From: Chitinophaga qingshengii
GTDB taxonomy: Bacteria > Bacteroidota > Bacteroidia > Chitinophagales > Chitinophagaceae
Direction of reading: 5' to 3'
DNA: 64,000 bases
Assembly (NCBI RefSeq): GCF_014529935.1
Contig: NZ_JACVFC010000005.1
Location: forward strand, 434,001 to 498,000
The position numbers were made by a program, and so were the translations under genes. The stretch's first letter is position 1, and each line of letters opens with the position of its first letter. Under the pieces are notes generated by a model. The model made no database searches, had not been told where the DNA came from, and saw nothing but the letters and a program-made list of their open reading frames with translations. Below, one piece after another: positions 7,687 through 17,182 of this stretch.

Positions 7687-8568
7687 TTAAAATCCAATAG
7701 TATTCATCTGTTTTTTGTATGCTCCCGGCGATACTCCTGTTATTTTTTTGAAGATTTTGGAGAAATAGAATACATTATCAAAACCTGTTTGTGCCGCAAT
7801 TTCAGTAAAGGTCATCCGGCTTGTCAGCATCAGGTATTGAGCCCGCTCTATTCTTTTTTCATGTACATATTTGACAGGTCTTTCGCCGGTGTGTCGCTGA
7901 AAAAGGCGCGAAAAATAATCCGTATGCAGGTTTGCTTTTTCTGCCAGAAGGGTTACTGATAAGTCACGGTTCAGGTTTAACTGAATGTAGCTGATGATAT
8001 TTAAAATTTTAACCGGCACATGGCCTGTATCCCTGTGCTTAAACGTCTGCTGTGTCAGAAACCGCGAAACCAACTGAAGGAGAATGCCATGTGTTTCCGT
8101 GAAGGTTGACAGGCTTTGACGGTTATTCAGCTCCTGGTACTCTTTGTAGAAAATATTTTTTTCGTATACTTTGGGGTTGTCAGAACGATTAATGCCCCGC
8201 CCCGGATTTATCTCCAATAGCCGCCTGAAGTTCAGTATATCCATTTCAGTCGCTTTTACCTTCATAATAACCCTGTTATTTTCAAATAACGAAATGCCAT
8301 CCGATGATTCCTCAAAGAACTGAACGAAGTATTGGCTGAGATAATCAGGGCATATCAGGTTACATAAGGTGAAACTGGGTATGATATACAGAAAGCCTGA
8401 CTCAAGCCTGACTTTGGCCGAGGCATCCCATATTTCTCCCGCGCCTGCATCGATATAATATATCCTGAAATATGGACTGATCACATTGCTGTAATTCCAC
8501 CCGGAGTCAAGCTTTACATGGTCAACGTTCAATAGTGTGAATGTTTGCTTTAGTGCTCTTTTAATCAT
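7687..8568 (-). CDS. AraC-family transcriptional regulator
   Basis: A 293-residue regulator with an N-terminal cupin-like sensing domain (about 20-120; PYFRIYYIDAGAGEIWD) and a C-terminal AraC DNA-binding domain (about 190-290). The DNA-binding part shows LSVTLLAEKANLHTDYFSRLFQRHTG and FTEIAAQTGFDNVFYFSKIFKKITG as two helix-turn-helix units; quoted pieces overlap the classic AraC signature. Sugar-responsive AraC proteins have this build. It is divergent from the carbohydrate esterase/glycosidase gene at 8848, with a 279-base shared upstream region (8569-8847), and is a good candidate regulator of that polysaccharide block. No operator was identified by eye in the shared region. Confidence 0.9.
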   Translation of the reverse strand: MIKRALKQTFTLLNVDHVKLDSGWNYSNVISPYFRIYYIDAGAGEIWDASAKVRLESGFLYIIPSFTLCNLICPDYLSQYFVQFFEESSDGISLFENNRVIMKVKATEMDILNFRRLLEINPGRGINRSDNPKVYEKNIFYKEYQELNNRQSLSTFTETHGILLQLVSRFLTQQTFKHRDTGHVPVKILNIISYIQLNLNRDLSVTLLAEKANLHTDYFSRLFQRHTGERPVKYVHEKRIERAQYLMLTSRMTFTEIAAQTGFDNVFYFSKIFKKITGVSPGAYKKQMNTIGF

Positions 8569-8847
8569 GTGGAATATTTAATAGACGTTCTTCCAATGTT
8601 AGGATTTTACTATAAAAATAAACAGTAAATAGTCGGTTTTGTATAAAAGAAAGTCCTATTAAGCCAAATGTTTGGTAAATATTTCGGAGTAAGTTTGGTT
8701 GTCAACTATTATTTGTCGTCATCGGTGCGGGGCTGACTGAAAAAAGGATGCCTGAAAGCCCCTTCAATTCCACGTATGGCGAGGGTCTGTGTGCCGACAA
8801 CATTTTCGTAAAAACAATACTGTAAAACCACGTTATAAGAAAATAGC

Positions 8848-11800
8848 ATGAACAACAGGTGCTTGTATATTTTGATCGTATTTATGACGCTCCGTCATAT
8901 GTGCATGGCACAGGCAGATAAAGCTGCATTTAAAGCGGACACTGTACCCACTTTTCCTGATCCTCCCGTGGGGTTTAATGTACAGCGTAATGATATACCG
9001 CACGGGAAAATGACAGTTGTGCAATATCTGTCAAAAACGCTTGGCAAACGCAGGGAACTAAGTGTATATACGCCGCCGGGTTATGCTGCTGACAGAAAAT
9101 ATCCTGTGCTGTATTTGTTGCACGGTATTGGGGCCGACTATCGGCAATGGACGGAGTGGTGCCAGGCGGATAATGTGGTAGATAATCTTATTGCAGATGG
9201 TAAATTGCAGCCGGTGATAATGGTTTTCCCCAACTGCGATACCCGGTTGACGGTAACGGATACGGCGTCGTCCAGCCGATCGGGGAGGGCGGATGGATTT
9301 GAAGGTTATGGAAAATCATTTGAAGAGGATTTAGTGAAAGATATCATTCCTTATATCGATTCGCATTATTCCACTATCATCGACCGTGAGCATCGTGCGT
9401 TGGCAGGGTTGTCAATGGGAGGCGGACAGTCGTTAAATATAGGCTTGTATCACCTGGAAACATTTGCCTATGTAGGCGGCTTTTCTTCGGCGCCCAACAC
9501 CAATAAGTTTGGCGGTATGTATACAGATGTTGAATTTATTCCGGATAGGAAAGCTGCCCGGGAAAAGTTGAAACTGCTCTGGATAGGATGCGGTAATAAA
9601 GATGGCCTTTTCAGGATAAGTGAAAAAGCCCATCAATACCTCGACGAAATCGGCATGCCCCACGTCTGGAATGTAGATACTAACGGACACGATAATACTG
9701 AATGGGACCGTAACCTGTATTTGTTCGCCCAACGGATTTTTATACAGCACCGGCCAGGGGCATTACAGGCGTTTGCACCGGGCCGGGTCCGGCTGTTGCC
9801 GGGACCTTTCCTGGATGCCCGGCGTACAGATGAAAAATATATGCTGTCCCTGGACCCGGACCGTTTGTTGGCTCCTTTTCAAAAGGACGCTGGCATCCCT
9901 GTAAAAAAGGAAAATTATGGTAGCTGGGAAAGCGGGGGACTGGATGGACATATCGGCGGACATTACCTGTCGGCGCTTTCGCAGATGTTTGCCGCAACCG
10001 GAAACAAGGTTTTTCTCCGCCGCCTACATTATATGCTCGACCAATTGGAACAGTGTCAGCTGAAGAACGGTAATGGATACCTCGGCGGTATTCCGGATGG
10101 GAAAAAAGTCTGGAAAGAGCTGGCGGAAGGCAAAGGCGATGCGGTCACGAAAAGATGGGTGCCCTGGTATAACGTGCACAAAACAATGAACGGCCTGTTG
10201 GACGCCTGGACGCTTACTGCCAGCACGCAGGCCCGTGATATGTTATTGCGGCTTTGCTGCTGGAGCAGGGAAGTTACAGCCAACCTCGGCGATGAACAGA
10301 TGCAGCTGATGCTGCAAACGGAATTTGGAGGAATGAACGAAATTTTTGCTGCGGTAGCGGAGCAAACCGGCGATACCAGCTGGCTTTATATGGCCAGGCG
10401 TTTTACCTACCGCAAACTGCTTGAACCGCTCGGCAGGCATATCGATGCTCTTACGGGATTGCATGCCAATACTCAGATCCCCAAAGTGGTGGGCTTTATG
10501 CGGACAGGGATGGCAGGTCATGATACCGTACTGGAAGATGCCTCGGCATTCTTCTGGAACACGGTGGTATCGCACAGAAGCATTTCTATAGGAGGAAACA
10601 GCGTACGTGAACATTTTCATGCTGCCGATAATTTCCGGGCTATGTTGGAAAGCCCCGAGGGTCCGGAAACCTGTAACAGCTACAATATGCTAAAACTGAC
10701 CGGGCTGCTTTTTCTGCATAGTCCTGACCGTAAGTTTATGGACTATTATGAGCGCACGATTTATAATCATATCCTCTCCTCCCAGCATCCCAACGGAGGC
10801 TTCGTATATTTCACTCCCATACGTCCCCTGCATTACCGGGTATATTCCACCCCTCAACATGCCATGTGGTGCTGCGTGGGAACCGGTTTGGAAAATCATG
10901 CAAAATATACGGCGCTGATTTATGCTCATTCGGATGACTCGCTCTATGTAAATCTGTTTATCCCCTCGGTATTACAATGGGAAGGCAAATCGATGACACT
11001 GGTTCAGGAAACCCGGTTCCCGGAGGAAGACGTCTCTTTGCTGAGGATGACTTTAAAAAGGCCGCAGCTCATGACGATGGCAGTGCGGGTGCCGGGATGG
11101 GTAAAAGACAGTATGACCGTTACTGTTAACGGACAACGTGTCATCCCGGCCATGAGTGCATCGGGTTATATGTTTATCCGCCGCACATGGAAAAACGGGG
11201 ACGAACTGAAAGTCCATCTTCCTATGGAAGCACGTACCGAAGGCCTGCCGGACGGTAGTCACTGGGTATCCTTTTTGTATGGACCTGTGGTACTCGCCGC
11301 TGCGACAGATACGCTCGATATGCCAGGGCTGCATGCGGATACCAGCCGCTGGGGCCATATTGCCCGCGGCACCCTGCGGCCGCTGCAGGATGCACCTGTA
11401 CTTGAACTGGAAGGCCCCGGCCCTGTCAGGTTGCAGCGCACAGGCCGGGCGCTGGAGTTTACTGCAAATAACCTTATCTCCGGGCCAGCCTTCCGGCAGC
11501 TTAAACTGGTGCCGTTTTACCGGGTACATGACAGCCGGTATATGCTCTACTGGCCTTATGCAGGCCAGGGAGATCACCGTAAAGCGCCTGCGCCGCAGGG
11601 TGATGAAAGTCCGCGTCCGGACAGCCTGATAGCTGACCGGGTGTATGCCGGTGAACAACAGCCTGAAGTTGACCATCAATTGGAGGATAGAGGCAGCAGT
11701 GCAGGTGTTTCGGGGGACCAGCACTTCAGAGTGGCGCAACAATCGTTTGCTTATACGCTGCAGACCGCTGCTGCAGGGAAACATCAATTGTATGTCCGTT

Positions 11801-12021
11801 ACCGTTATACAAATGTGAACGATTGTGGCAGTGTTGTCGTCGGAAACAAAAAACTGCTGGAACTCTGCAGTCAGGCCGGCCGTGAAAAGAACGATCAAAT
11901 CGTGGTAGTGGATATCCCCGGTCAGATGATTTCCGGGGAAACTGTAAAAGTAACTTTCGTCGCCGCTTCGGGCAGGACCACACCAGGTATCATGGAGGTC
12001 CGGCTTCTCAGGGCCTTGTAG
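8848..12021 (+). CDS. Two-domain esterase / GH127-like (DUF1680) glycoside hydrolase fusion
   Basis: A 1057-residue exported enzyme. After a signal peptide (MNNRCLYILIVFMTLRHMCMAQ) comes an alpha/beta-hydrolase of the esterase D/feruloyl-esterase type (about 45-300): YLLHGIGADYRQW oxyanion region, nucleophile elbow GLSMGG with Ser at about 189, and a late HDNTEW. From about 320 to 900 it matches the DUF1680 family of beta-L-arabinofuranosidases (GH127/GH146): PETCNSYNMLKL at about 606-617 and CCVGTG at about 675-680. These hold the Glu and Cys residues that bind zinc and form the thiolate nucleophile in the family. A beta-rich C-terminal region resembles DUF4986. The fusion suggests one protein that removes ester groups and then arabinofuranose from plant glycans. 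It is divergent from an AraC gene and followed by an acetylesterase gene. Confidence 0.9.
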   Translation: MNNRCLYILIVFMTLRHMCMAQADKAAFKADTVPTFPDPPVGFNVQRNDIPHGKMTVVQYLSKTLGKRRELSVYTPPGYAADRKYPVLYLLHGIGADYRQWTEWCQADNVVDNLIADGKLQPVIMVFPNCDTRLTVTDTASSSRSGRADGFEGYGKSFEEDLVKDIIPYIDSHYSTIIDREHRALAGLSMGGGQSLNIGLYHLETFAYVGGFSSAPNTNKFGGMYTDVEFIPDRKAAREKLKLLWIGCGNKDGLFRISEKAHQYLDEIGMPHVWNVDTNGHDNTEWDRNLYLFAQRIFIQHRPGALQAFAPGRVRLLPGPFLDARRTDEKYMLSLDPDRLLAPFQKDAGIPVKKENYGSWESGGLDGHIGGHYLSALSQMFAATGNKVFLRRLHYMLDQLEQCQLKNGNGYLGGIPDGKKVWKELAEGKGDAVTKRWVPWYNVHKTMNGLLDAWTLTASTQARDMLLRLCCWSREVTANLGDEQMQLMLQTEFGGMNEIFAAVAEQTGDTSWLYMARRFTYRKLLEPLGRHIDALTGLHANTQIPKVVGFMRTGMAGHDTVLEDASAFFWNTVVSHRSISIGGNSVREHFHAADNFRAMLESPEGPETCNSYNMLKLTGLLFLHSPDRKFMDYYERTIYNHILSSQHPNGGFVYFTPIRPLHYRVYSTPQHAMWCCVGTGLENHAKYTALIYAHSDDSLYVNLFIPSVLQWEGKSMTLVQETRFPEEDVSLLRMTLKRPQLMTMAVRVPGWVKDSMTVTVNGQRVIPAMSASGYMFIRRTWKNGDELKVHLPMEARTEGLPDGSHWVSFLYGPVVLAAATDTLDMPGLHADTSRWGHIARGTLRPLQDAPVLELEGPGPVRLQRTGRALEFTANNLISGPAFRQLKLVPFYRVHDSRYMLYWPYAGQGDHRKAPAPQGDESPRPDSLIADRVYAGEQQPEVDHQLEDRGSSAGVSGDQHFRVAQQSFAYTLQTAAAGKHQLYVRYRYTNVNDCGSVVVGNKKLLELCSQAGREKNDQIVVVDIPGQMISGETVKVTFVAASGRTTPGIMEVRLLRAL

Positions 12022-12126
12022 GTTATTGACAATGCGACCGGCTTTTCACTTTTTCTGAGCTCGGCATGAAAAATATCTATTTCCCTTCTTGTTTGCCGTT
12101 TATAGTTTTTATATTTAACCAATAAG

Positions 12127-13539
12127 ATGCTAACCGCGATGTTGAAAAAACACTTCCTCTACGGACTCTTTCTTTTTCTGCTGCCTACCGTACTCCACGC
12201 CGCTATCAGGTTGCCGTCACTCATTGGTAATAACATGGTGTTACAGCAAAACGACAGTGTAACTATCTGGGGATGGGCCAACCCTTCCGAAAAAATTACC
12301 GTTTATACAGGCTGGGATAACAAAACGGCTACTGTCACTACCAGCAGAGATGCAAAGTGGGCTTTGAAAGTGCATACGCCGGTCGCAGGAGGACCTTATG
12401 AAATAAGGTTGAAAGGCGCTAATGAGATTGTACTGAAAAATATCCTTATAGGTGAAGTATGGCTGTGCTCCGGACAGTCAAACATGGAATACAGCTACTA
12501 TAATGGTATCCGGCAAATAGCAGCAGAACTGCCTGTTTGCAGCAACAATAATATCAGATTTTTTAATATCCCTAAAACTACGGCTGTATGTCCGCAGGAC
12601 AATTGTCCCGGAACCTGGGAAGTGTGCGACAGCAACAGCCTGAAGCCGTTCAGCGCGGTGGGGTATTTTTTTGGGGTGAAACTACAGCAGTCGCTGGGAG
12701 TGCCGGTGGGACTTATCAACGCCAGCTGGGGCGGAACACCGGCAGAAGTGTGGGCGCCGGAACATCTTGTAAAGGATCAGCCACAACTTTCTGAAGCTGC
12801 CGCTAAGTTGGTCCCGGCCGCCTGGTGGCCACATCAACCGGGTTATGCCTATAATGCGATGATAGCACCGCTGCTCAGTTTTAACATAAAGGGAGTGATC
12901 TGGTATCAGGGCGAAGCAAATGTAAAAACCGCGGCCACCTATGCTCCGCTGTTCACCGGCATGATACAGTCATGGCGTGATGCGTGGCATAAGCAGCTAC
13001 CCTTTTATTATGTTCAGATCGCGCCGTTTACCTACGAAAAGGAAAATGAGTCGGCACTGCTTCGTGAGGCGCAGACCCGCAGCAGCACCCTTTCCGGCAC
13101 CGGAATGGTGGTAGTGTACGACGTGACAGACAACGTAAAGGACATTCATCCGCAGGATAAAAGAACAGTAGGCAACAGGCTTGCCAATTGGGCGCTCGGA
13201 GAGAACTACGGTAAAACCGGATTTACCTGGAAAAGCCCCTCATTTAAAGAAATAAGCATCCGCAAAAATAAAGTGACGCTCCGCTTCAGTAACGTTCCCA
13301 CTTCTCTCCGGATTAATGGCAAAGTACCGATGGCGCTATACGTAGCCGGTGCCGACAAAGTTTTCTATGAAGCATCCGCGAAGGTGGAAAAAAATGCACT
13401 GATCGTATGGAGCAATAAAGTGGAGAAGCCGGTATCGGTAAGATATGGCTTCTCCAACACAGCGATCGGTAATATTTTTTCTTCAGAAGGTTTACCTGTC
13501 GGCCCTTTCCGTACGGATAACTGGCCCGTTGCACAGTAA
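12127..13539 (+). CDS. Sialate O-acetylesterase-like carbohydrate acetylesterase
   Basis: A 470-residue exported SGNH-type esterase of the SASA family (PF03629). A signal peptide (LKKHFLYGLFLFLLPTVLHA) precedes a beta-sandwich (IRLPSLIGNNMVLQQND to about residue 105). The catalytic block begins WLCSGQSNMEY with Ser at about 118. Further markers are INASWGGTPAEVW and VIWYQGEANV, and DIHPQDKRTVGNRLA carries the catalytic Asp-x-x-His. It removes O-acetyl groups from sugars; in plant-glycan loci such enzymes act on acetylated hemicellulose or pectin rather than sialic acid. The start is ATG 12127 or, better placed for the signal peptide, ATG 12139. It follows the GH127-like gene by 105 bases on the same strand, so they are probably co-regulated. 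Confidence 0.92.
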   Translation: MLTAMLKKHFLYGLFLFLLPTVLHAAIRLPSLIGNNMVLQQNDSVTIWGWANPSEKITVYTGWDNKTATVTTSRDAKWALKVHTPVAGGPYEIRLKGANEIVLKNILIGEVWLCSGQSNMEYSYYNGIRQIAAELPVCSNNNIRFFNIPKTTAVCPQDNCPGTWEVCDSNSLKPFSAVGYFFGVKLQQSLGVPVGLINASWGGTPAEVWAPEHLVKDQPQLSEAAAKLVPAAWWPHQPGYAYNAMIAPLLSFNIKGVIWYQGEANVKTAATYAPLFTGMIQSWRDAWHKQLPFYYVQIAPFTYEKENESALLREAQTRSSTLSGTGMVVVYDVTDNVKDIHPQDKRTVGNRLANWALGENYGKTGFTWKSPSFKEISIRKNKVTLRFSNVPTSLRINGKVPMALYVAGADKVFYEASAKVEKNALIVWSNKVEKPVSVRYGFSNTAIGNIFSSEGLPVGPFRTDNWPVAQ

Positions 13540-13592
13540 ATAGAAAGAGGACTATTGGCTGTAATTGTATCTCTGCATATCCCTCGGAACTG

Positions 13593-13625
13593 GACATCAG
13601 CCATATGGCTGATGTCGATTTTTAT
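13593..13625. terminator. Perfect palindrome / terminator between convergent genes
   Basis: A 24-base perfect palindrome (12-bp arms, GACATCAGCCAT and its complement, 13593-13616) followed by GATTTTTA. It lies in the 116-base gap between the plus-strand acetylesterase and the minus-strand GH74-like gene. Confidence 0.75.
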
Positions 13626-13655
13626 GGAGGCTACCTTGTTGGGCATACGCATCCG

Positions 13656-16451
13656 TCAACGAATGATGAGCTTTTTCGTGAGACTAAATGCTCTTGAACT
13701 GATCCTAACAAGGTAAACCCCTGTTTTTAGCCCCGATTCGATTTCGATCTTTTTACTGCCGTAGGTTTTCTTTTCGTATAGTATGCTGCCCCGGTTATCG
13801 CAAATGGTTACGATTACAATCTCCGGGATATCCGGAAGCGTAACTGTAAACCTGCCTGTATTGGCCGGATTGGGATACAGGCCGATAGCATCTTCGGTAA
13901 CAATGGCTGCCGCTGATACTTTGGCTGCACCGGTCAGCGTGATACTGAAGGTTTGTGTGCTTTGGCATCCTCCGCTATTGGTATAGGTGGCTATATAGCT
14001 GCCTGCCTGATTGGAATGGATGTTTGAAATGGCTATTTCTCTCGTTGCAGCACTAAAATTATTGGGGCCGCTCCAGTTCCACGATCCTCCCTGTACAGGC
14101 TGAGGGCCAAATCGCACGCTGCCGCCTGCCGCCAAAGAAGCATTGGCTGTTTGTTGCCAGGTGCCGCCGTTGAGCTGGGTGTAAGGTGTGATGGCAGAAG
14201 GTGTACAGGCGTCGCTGCCGCTCTCTCCATAAACAATGCCTCTGCCTGCGGTGCTCATATATACTCTTCCGAAAACATTCATATCTCCCTGTACGAATTG
14301 TCCGTTACCCGGACCGCCATATTCATGCGTGTCGTCATTCACACGGACCCACGAAGCACCCTGGTCTGTTGAGCGGTAAACGCCACGGATATTGTTGATG
14401 GTCCCCCAAATGTAAATCGCGGGGTAGTTTGTTCCGGGAGCAGCCACCCCAAAACCGACGGCTCCGCAATTGCTGACACTGCTGATGGTCGAAAAGGATT
14501 GTGCTGAGTTGGTGGAACGTGCCAGCCCTCCATTGTTCAAAGCTATCCACACATGACCTTCCATGCCGGGAGCCAGCCGGATGATTTGGGAGCCACCGCT
14601 TGCAACTGAGCCGGCCTGAGAAAAGGAAGAGCCGCCGTTAGTGCTCACCATCACAGCGCCATTGCCGGGATTGTAAGCGTAAAATTTATTGGAATTGACA
14701 GGGTCGCCTGCCGGTCGTGCTTCATTAAAGCTTAAACCACTTACCGCAGACCAGGACGATCCGTTATTGGTTGACCGGTAGGTGACGGAAGACTCCTTCG
14801 GGGAATGTAAAACAGTATTACCGTTAGCTGATAATGCCACCTGCCCCTGCGTACCATTCATGTTATTTTGGGTCCAGGATATTCCCATGTCATTGGAATA
14901 GTACATGGAATTTCCAACACGAACGATTTTGTTGGTATTTTGAGCAGCTACTGCCAATCCGGTGGTGGTCCCCATTTGCGGTTGATGGATGGGTGCGTAT
15001 TGATTAACATTGGTTGTATGTCTGAATCCGTCGTAGTCACCGATAACGGATACTACAGGACCATTGGGGATACTTTCCAGGCCGAGTGGAACGGTTTCCT
15101 CCAGTCCTTTTACAGCAAATCGCCATGTGCCGCTGGTGCTGATGTTATCATTTACAAAAATACCATTGCCTGAAGTGACCCAGACCCTTTCTGTATTGAA
15201 GGGATCGAATGCTATAGAGCCGGCCCAATGGATGGCATGCCCGCTTACCCAGGTGATGCCGTCGGGGTCCAGGGTAAATCCACGGTCTACCACGTCTACC
15301 CAGCTTGAGCCGCCGTTCGTACTCAGAAACATCCTGTCGCCCCAGGCGCCATTTTGGTTCATATACGTGTTGATAGTAGAAGCCACGATCCGGTTAGGAT
15401 TGTTAGGGTCGACGCTGATGCCTCCGAATGCTCTGTTGAAACCGGAAGGAGTAATGTTCGTCCATGCGCCTGTGGAGATATTGTACTTCCATATCTGTCC
15501 GTTATCCATGGGCTCCGGCTGCGACCAATGGGCATGCGGCCCCGCACCATTGCCGTAAGTGAGATAGAGGGTGCCGTTACCAGCCAAGGCTGCCCGGTGT
15601 GGCATAAAGGTGGTGGTAGCGCCGGAAACAGCTGTAAAAGACTGTCCGCCGTTATCACTTCGGTACAGGTTGGTACTTCCGCTGCGTGACACACCCACAA
15701 AGATCCTCTGGGTAACGCCGCCGGAAACGCTGCTCCCGTCTAAAAGCACAAAACTTATCCCGTTTTCGTTGGGCGTGGTGGTTACATTCAATGAGCTTAA
15801 CCTGCTCCATGTTGCACCAGCGTCAGTACTTCTGAATAATCCGTTCCATCGGGTACCACAGTACAGAATGTTACTGTTGTGTGGATCTACTACCAGCTTT
15901 TCTCCGGTTTGCCGCCCCATTCCATTTCCATGCGCCTTGAATTGTGTGCTGACATCTGTAATGGTAAAGGTATTGCCATAATCGTCAGATCGAAGAATGG
16001 CCGTTTTCCCGTTGTTGAAATAAGAGATCCCTACCAGCATATAGACCCTGTTGGGCAACTGAGGATCGATGGCCAAAGACTCGACGCCAAGGAAGCCGAC
16101 TTCATTGTCCGAGACCCAATCTAACAAGGGGACCCAGCTGGAAGTGGAGGCATTCCAGCGGTAGGCTCCTCCCACATCTGTCCTGGCATACACCAGGTTT
16201 TGCGTGGTGGGGGACGGGATGATCGCGGAAACGAATCCACCGCCACCAATAGCTACATTCTTCCAAACATAGCCGGCTGCATTTTGGGCTTTTGCTTCGT
16301 AACCCTGAAGCAGCATACATACGATAGGTAAACAGAGAAGGACATGCGCCTTTTTCATGAGCTGTGGAAGTATCCCGGAGGGCATACAATGTCTGAAAAC
16401 AAAAAGGCGTGTGATCTTTTGTTTAAACGGTGTCAGTAATTTGGTTTTCAT
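13656..16451 (-). CDS. GH74-like BNR-propeller glycoside hydrolase with T9SS sorting signal
   Basis: A 931-residue secreted protein. The two seven-bladed propeller domains typical of GH74 xyloglucanases span about 58-770, opening with YVWKNVAIGGGGFVS and RTDVGGAYRW. The Asp of RTDVGG (about 92) and the Asp in GDYDGF (about 470) match the family's catalytic pair. Many Asp-box-like repeats (RSTDAGATW, YRSTNNGSSW, STNGGSSF) mark the blades. An Ig-like segment (about 775-850) is followed by a type IX secretion signal: GLYPNPANTGRFTV and a terminal KKLIIR. It should act outside the cell on xyloglucan or a related beta-glucan. The ATG at 16358 (MKKAHVLLCLP) gives a cleaner signal peptide than 16451. 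A SusD stump lies upstream on the same strand. Confidence 0.88.
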   Translation of the reverse strand: MKTKLLTPFKQKITRLFVFRHCMPSGILPQLMKKAHVLLCLPIVCMLLQGYEAKAQNAAGYVWKNVAIGGGGFVSAIIPSPTTQNLVYARTDVGGAYRWNASTSSWVPLLDWVSDNEVGFLGVESLAIDPQLPNRVYMLVGISYFNNGKTAILRSDDYGNTFTITDVSTQFKAHGNGMGRQTGEKLVVDPHNSNILYCGTRWNGLFRSTDAGATWSRLSSLNVTTTPNENGISFVLLDGSSVSGGVTQRIFVGVSRSGSTNLYRSDNGGQSFTAVSGATTTFMPHRAALAGNGTLYLTYGNGAGPHAHWSQPEPMDNGQIWKYNISTGAWTNITPSGFNRAFGGISVDPNNPNRIVASTINTYMNQNGAWGDRMFLSTNGGSSWVDVVDRGFTLDPDGITWVSGHAIHWAGSIAFDPFNTERVWVTSGNGIFVNDNISTSGTWRFAVKGLEETVPLGLESIPNGPVVSVIGDYDGFRHTTNVNQYAPIHQPQMGTTTGLAVAAQNTNKIVRVGNSMYYSNDMGISWTQNNMNGTQGQVALSANGNTVLHSPKESSVTYRSTNNGSSWSAVSGLSFNEARPAGDPVNSNKFYAYNPGNGAVMVSTNGGSSFSQAGSVASGGSQIIRLAPGMEGHVWIALNNGGLARSTNSAQSFSTISSVSNCGAVGFGVAAPGTNYPAIYIWGTINNIRGVYRSTDQGASWVRVNDDTHEYGGPGNGQFVQGDMNVFGRVYMSTAGRGIVYGESGSDACTPSAITPYTQLNGGTWQQTANASLAAGGSVRFGPQPVQGGSWNWSGPNNFSAATREIAISNIHSNQAGSYIATYTNSGGCQSTQTFSITLTGAAKVSAAAIVTEDAIGLYPNPANTGRFTVTLPDIPEIVIVTICDNRGSILYEKKTYGSKKIEIESGLKTGVYLVRISSRAFSLTKKLIIR

Positions 16452-16775
16452 AAACGTGAAGTGGTTTAGGTAAAATCGGCGTCAGTCGTTTATCGATCCA
16501 AAGCCGGATAATTACGCCTGTACAAGGCGCCGCCTCATTGGTTGCAACAGTATTAGTATATTTTGGCAATAATGCCGGCTACAGAGGCGGGAGCCGCCAG
16601 ACGTTTTTTCATAACGGGAAATTGTTGTCTCGATTGAATGCGCTAAAGCTATGGAAATCTTCTTTAAGGCAGGGGGCTCAAATGTTGCAGATTACGATGA
16701 GAAATGTTGCAGGCGCCGTTTCATCTGCGGCCTGTGTATTGAAAATCAAATGAAAGAATATTTTTCTCTTATTGA

Positions 16776-16820
16776 CCACGAAAAGAAGTTGCAGGAATAC
16801 CCTGCAATTTCTTTCCGTGG
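16776..16820. terminator. Long imperfect hairpin downstream of the SusD remnant
   Basis: CCACG at 16776-16780 pairs with CGTGG at 16816-16820. The inner arms AAAGAAG-TTGCAGG and CCTGCAA-TTTCTTT continue the pairing to give a stem of about 20 bp with a few mismatches and a 5-base loop. It starts 14 bases after the SusD-type stop codon (minus strand) and is probably the original terminator of that operon, although no long T-run follows. The rest of 16452-16833 shows no supportable gene. Confidence 0.5.
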
Positions 16821-16833
16821 CTGCGATCTTCGC

Positions 16834-16965
16834 TCAGTACCCCGGGTTTTGCACGATCGCCGGATTGCGGTCTATTACATCCTGTGGTACCGGGTTCAGG
16901 TACATTTTCCGGGTGAACACATGCAGGTGGAATACTTCCGCGTAGCGGTAATAAATGAAATTAGC
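16834..16965 (-). pseudogene. 3' stump of a SusD/RagB-family gene
   Basis: The last 40 or so codons of a 139-codon open frame read ANFIYYRYAEVF, then KMYLNPVPQDVIDRNPAIV and QNPGY before the stop. The final stretch is the hallmark C-terminus of SusD/RagB outer-membrane glycan-binding lipoproteins (P-x-P-x-x-x-I-D-x-N-P...Q-N-P-G-Y). RYAEV is another SusD signature, but in intact proteins it lies more than 100 residues upstream of the end. The gene has therefore lost its 5' part and an internal piece. Upstream sequence in the frame (to 17253) has no SusD similarity that I can see. It points to a decayed SusCD pair that once served the adjacent GH74-like enzyme. Confidence 0.75.
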
Positions 16966-17182
16966 GCCGCTTACCGCACCACCGCCTCCTGATATCTGCC
17001 ATCGGCAAACAGTCGGGAAGTGACGTAGTAATGCCGGCTTCACGATAATCTTATTAGCGTGGAAAGGGTAAAGTGGCGCTTGTAATGCAAATGGATGAAA
17101 ATCAATAATTATTCTTATTTTAACAGACCTTCCCCTCTTTGCATAAGAGAGCGGTGGGAGCGCTGCCGTATTACGGAAAAGA

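Noticed and set aside
11053..11898. 281-codon minus-strand open frame
   Set aside because: Lies wholly antisense within the esterase/GH127-like gene, with no family motifs and Arg/His-rich composition typical of a shadow frame.
15064..15558. 164-codon plus-strand open frame
   Set aside because: Antisense to the GH74-like gene, whose propeller motifs on the minus strand are unmistakable.
13656..16451. Sialidase role for the BNR-repeat protein
   Set aside because: Asp-box repeats occur in both families, but the N-terminal GGGGFVS and RTDVGGAYRW and the GDYDGF motif fit GH74, not GH33.
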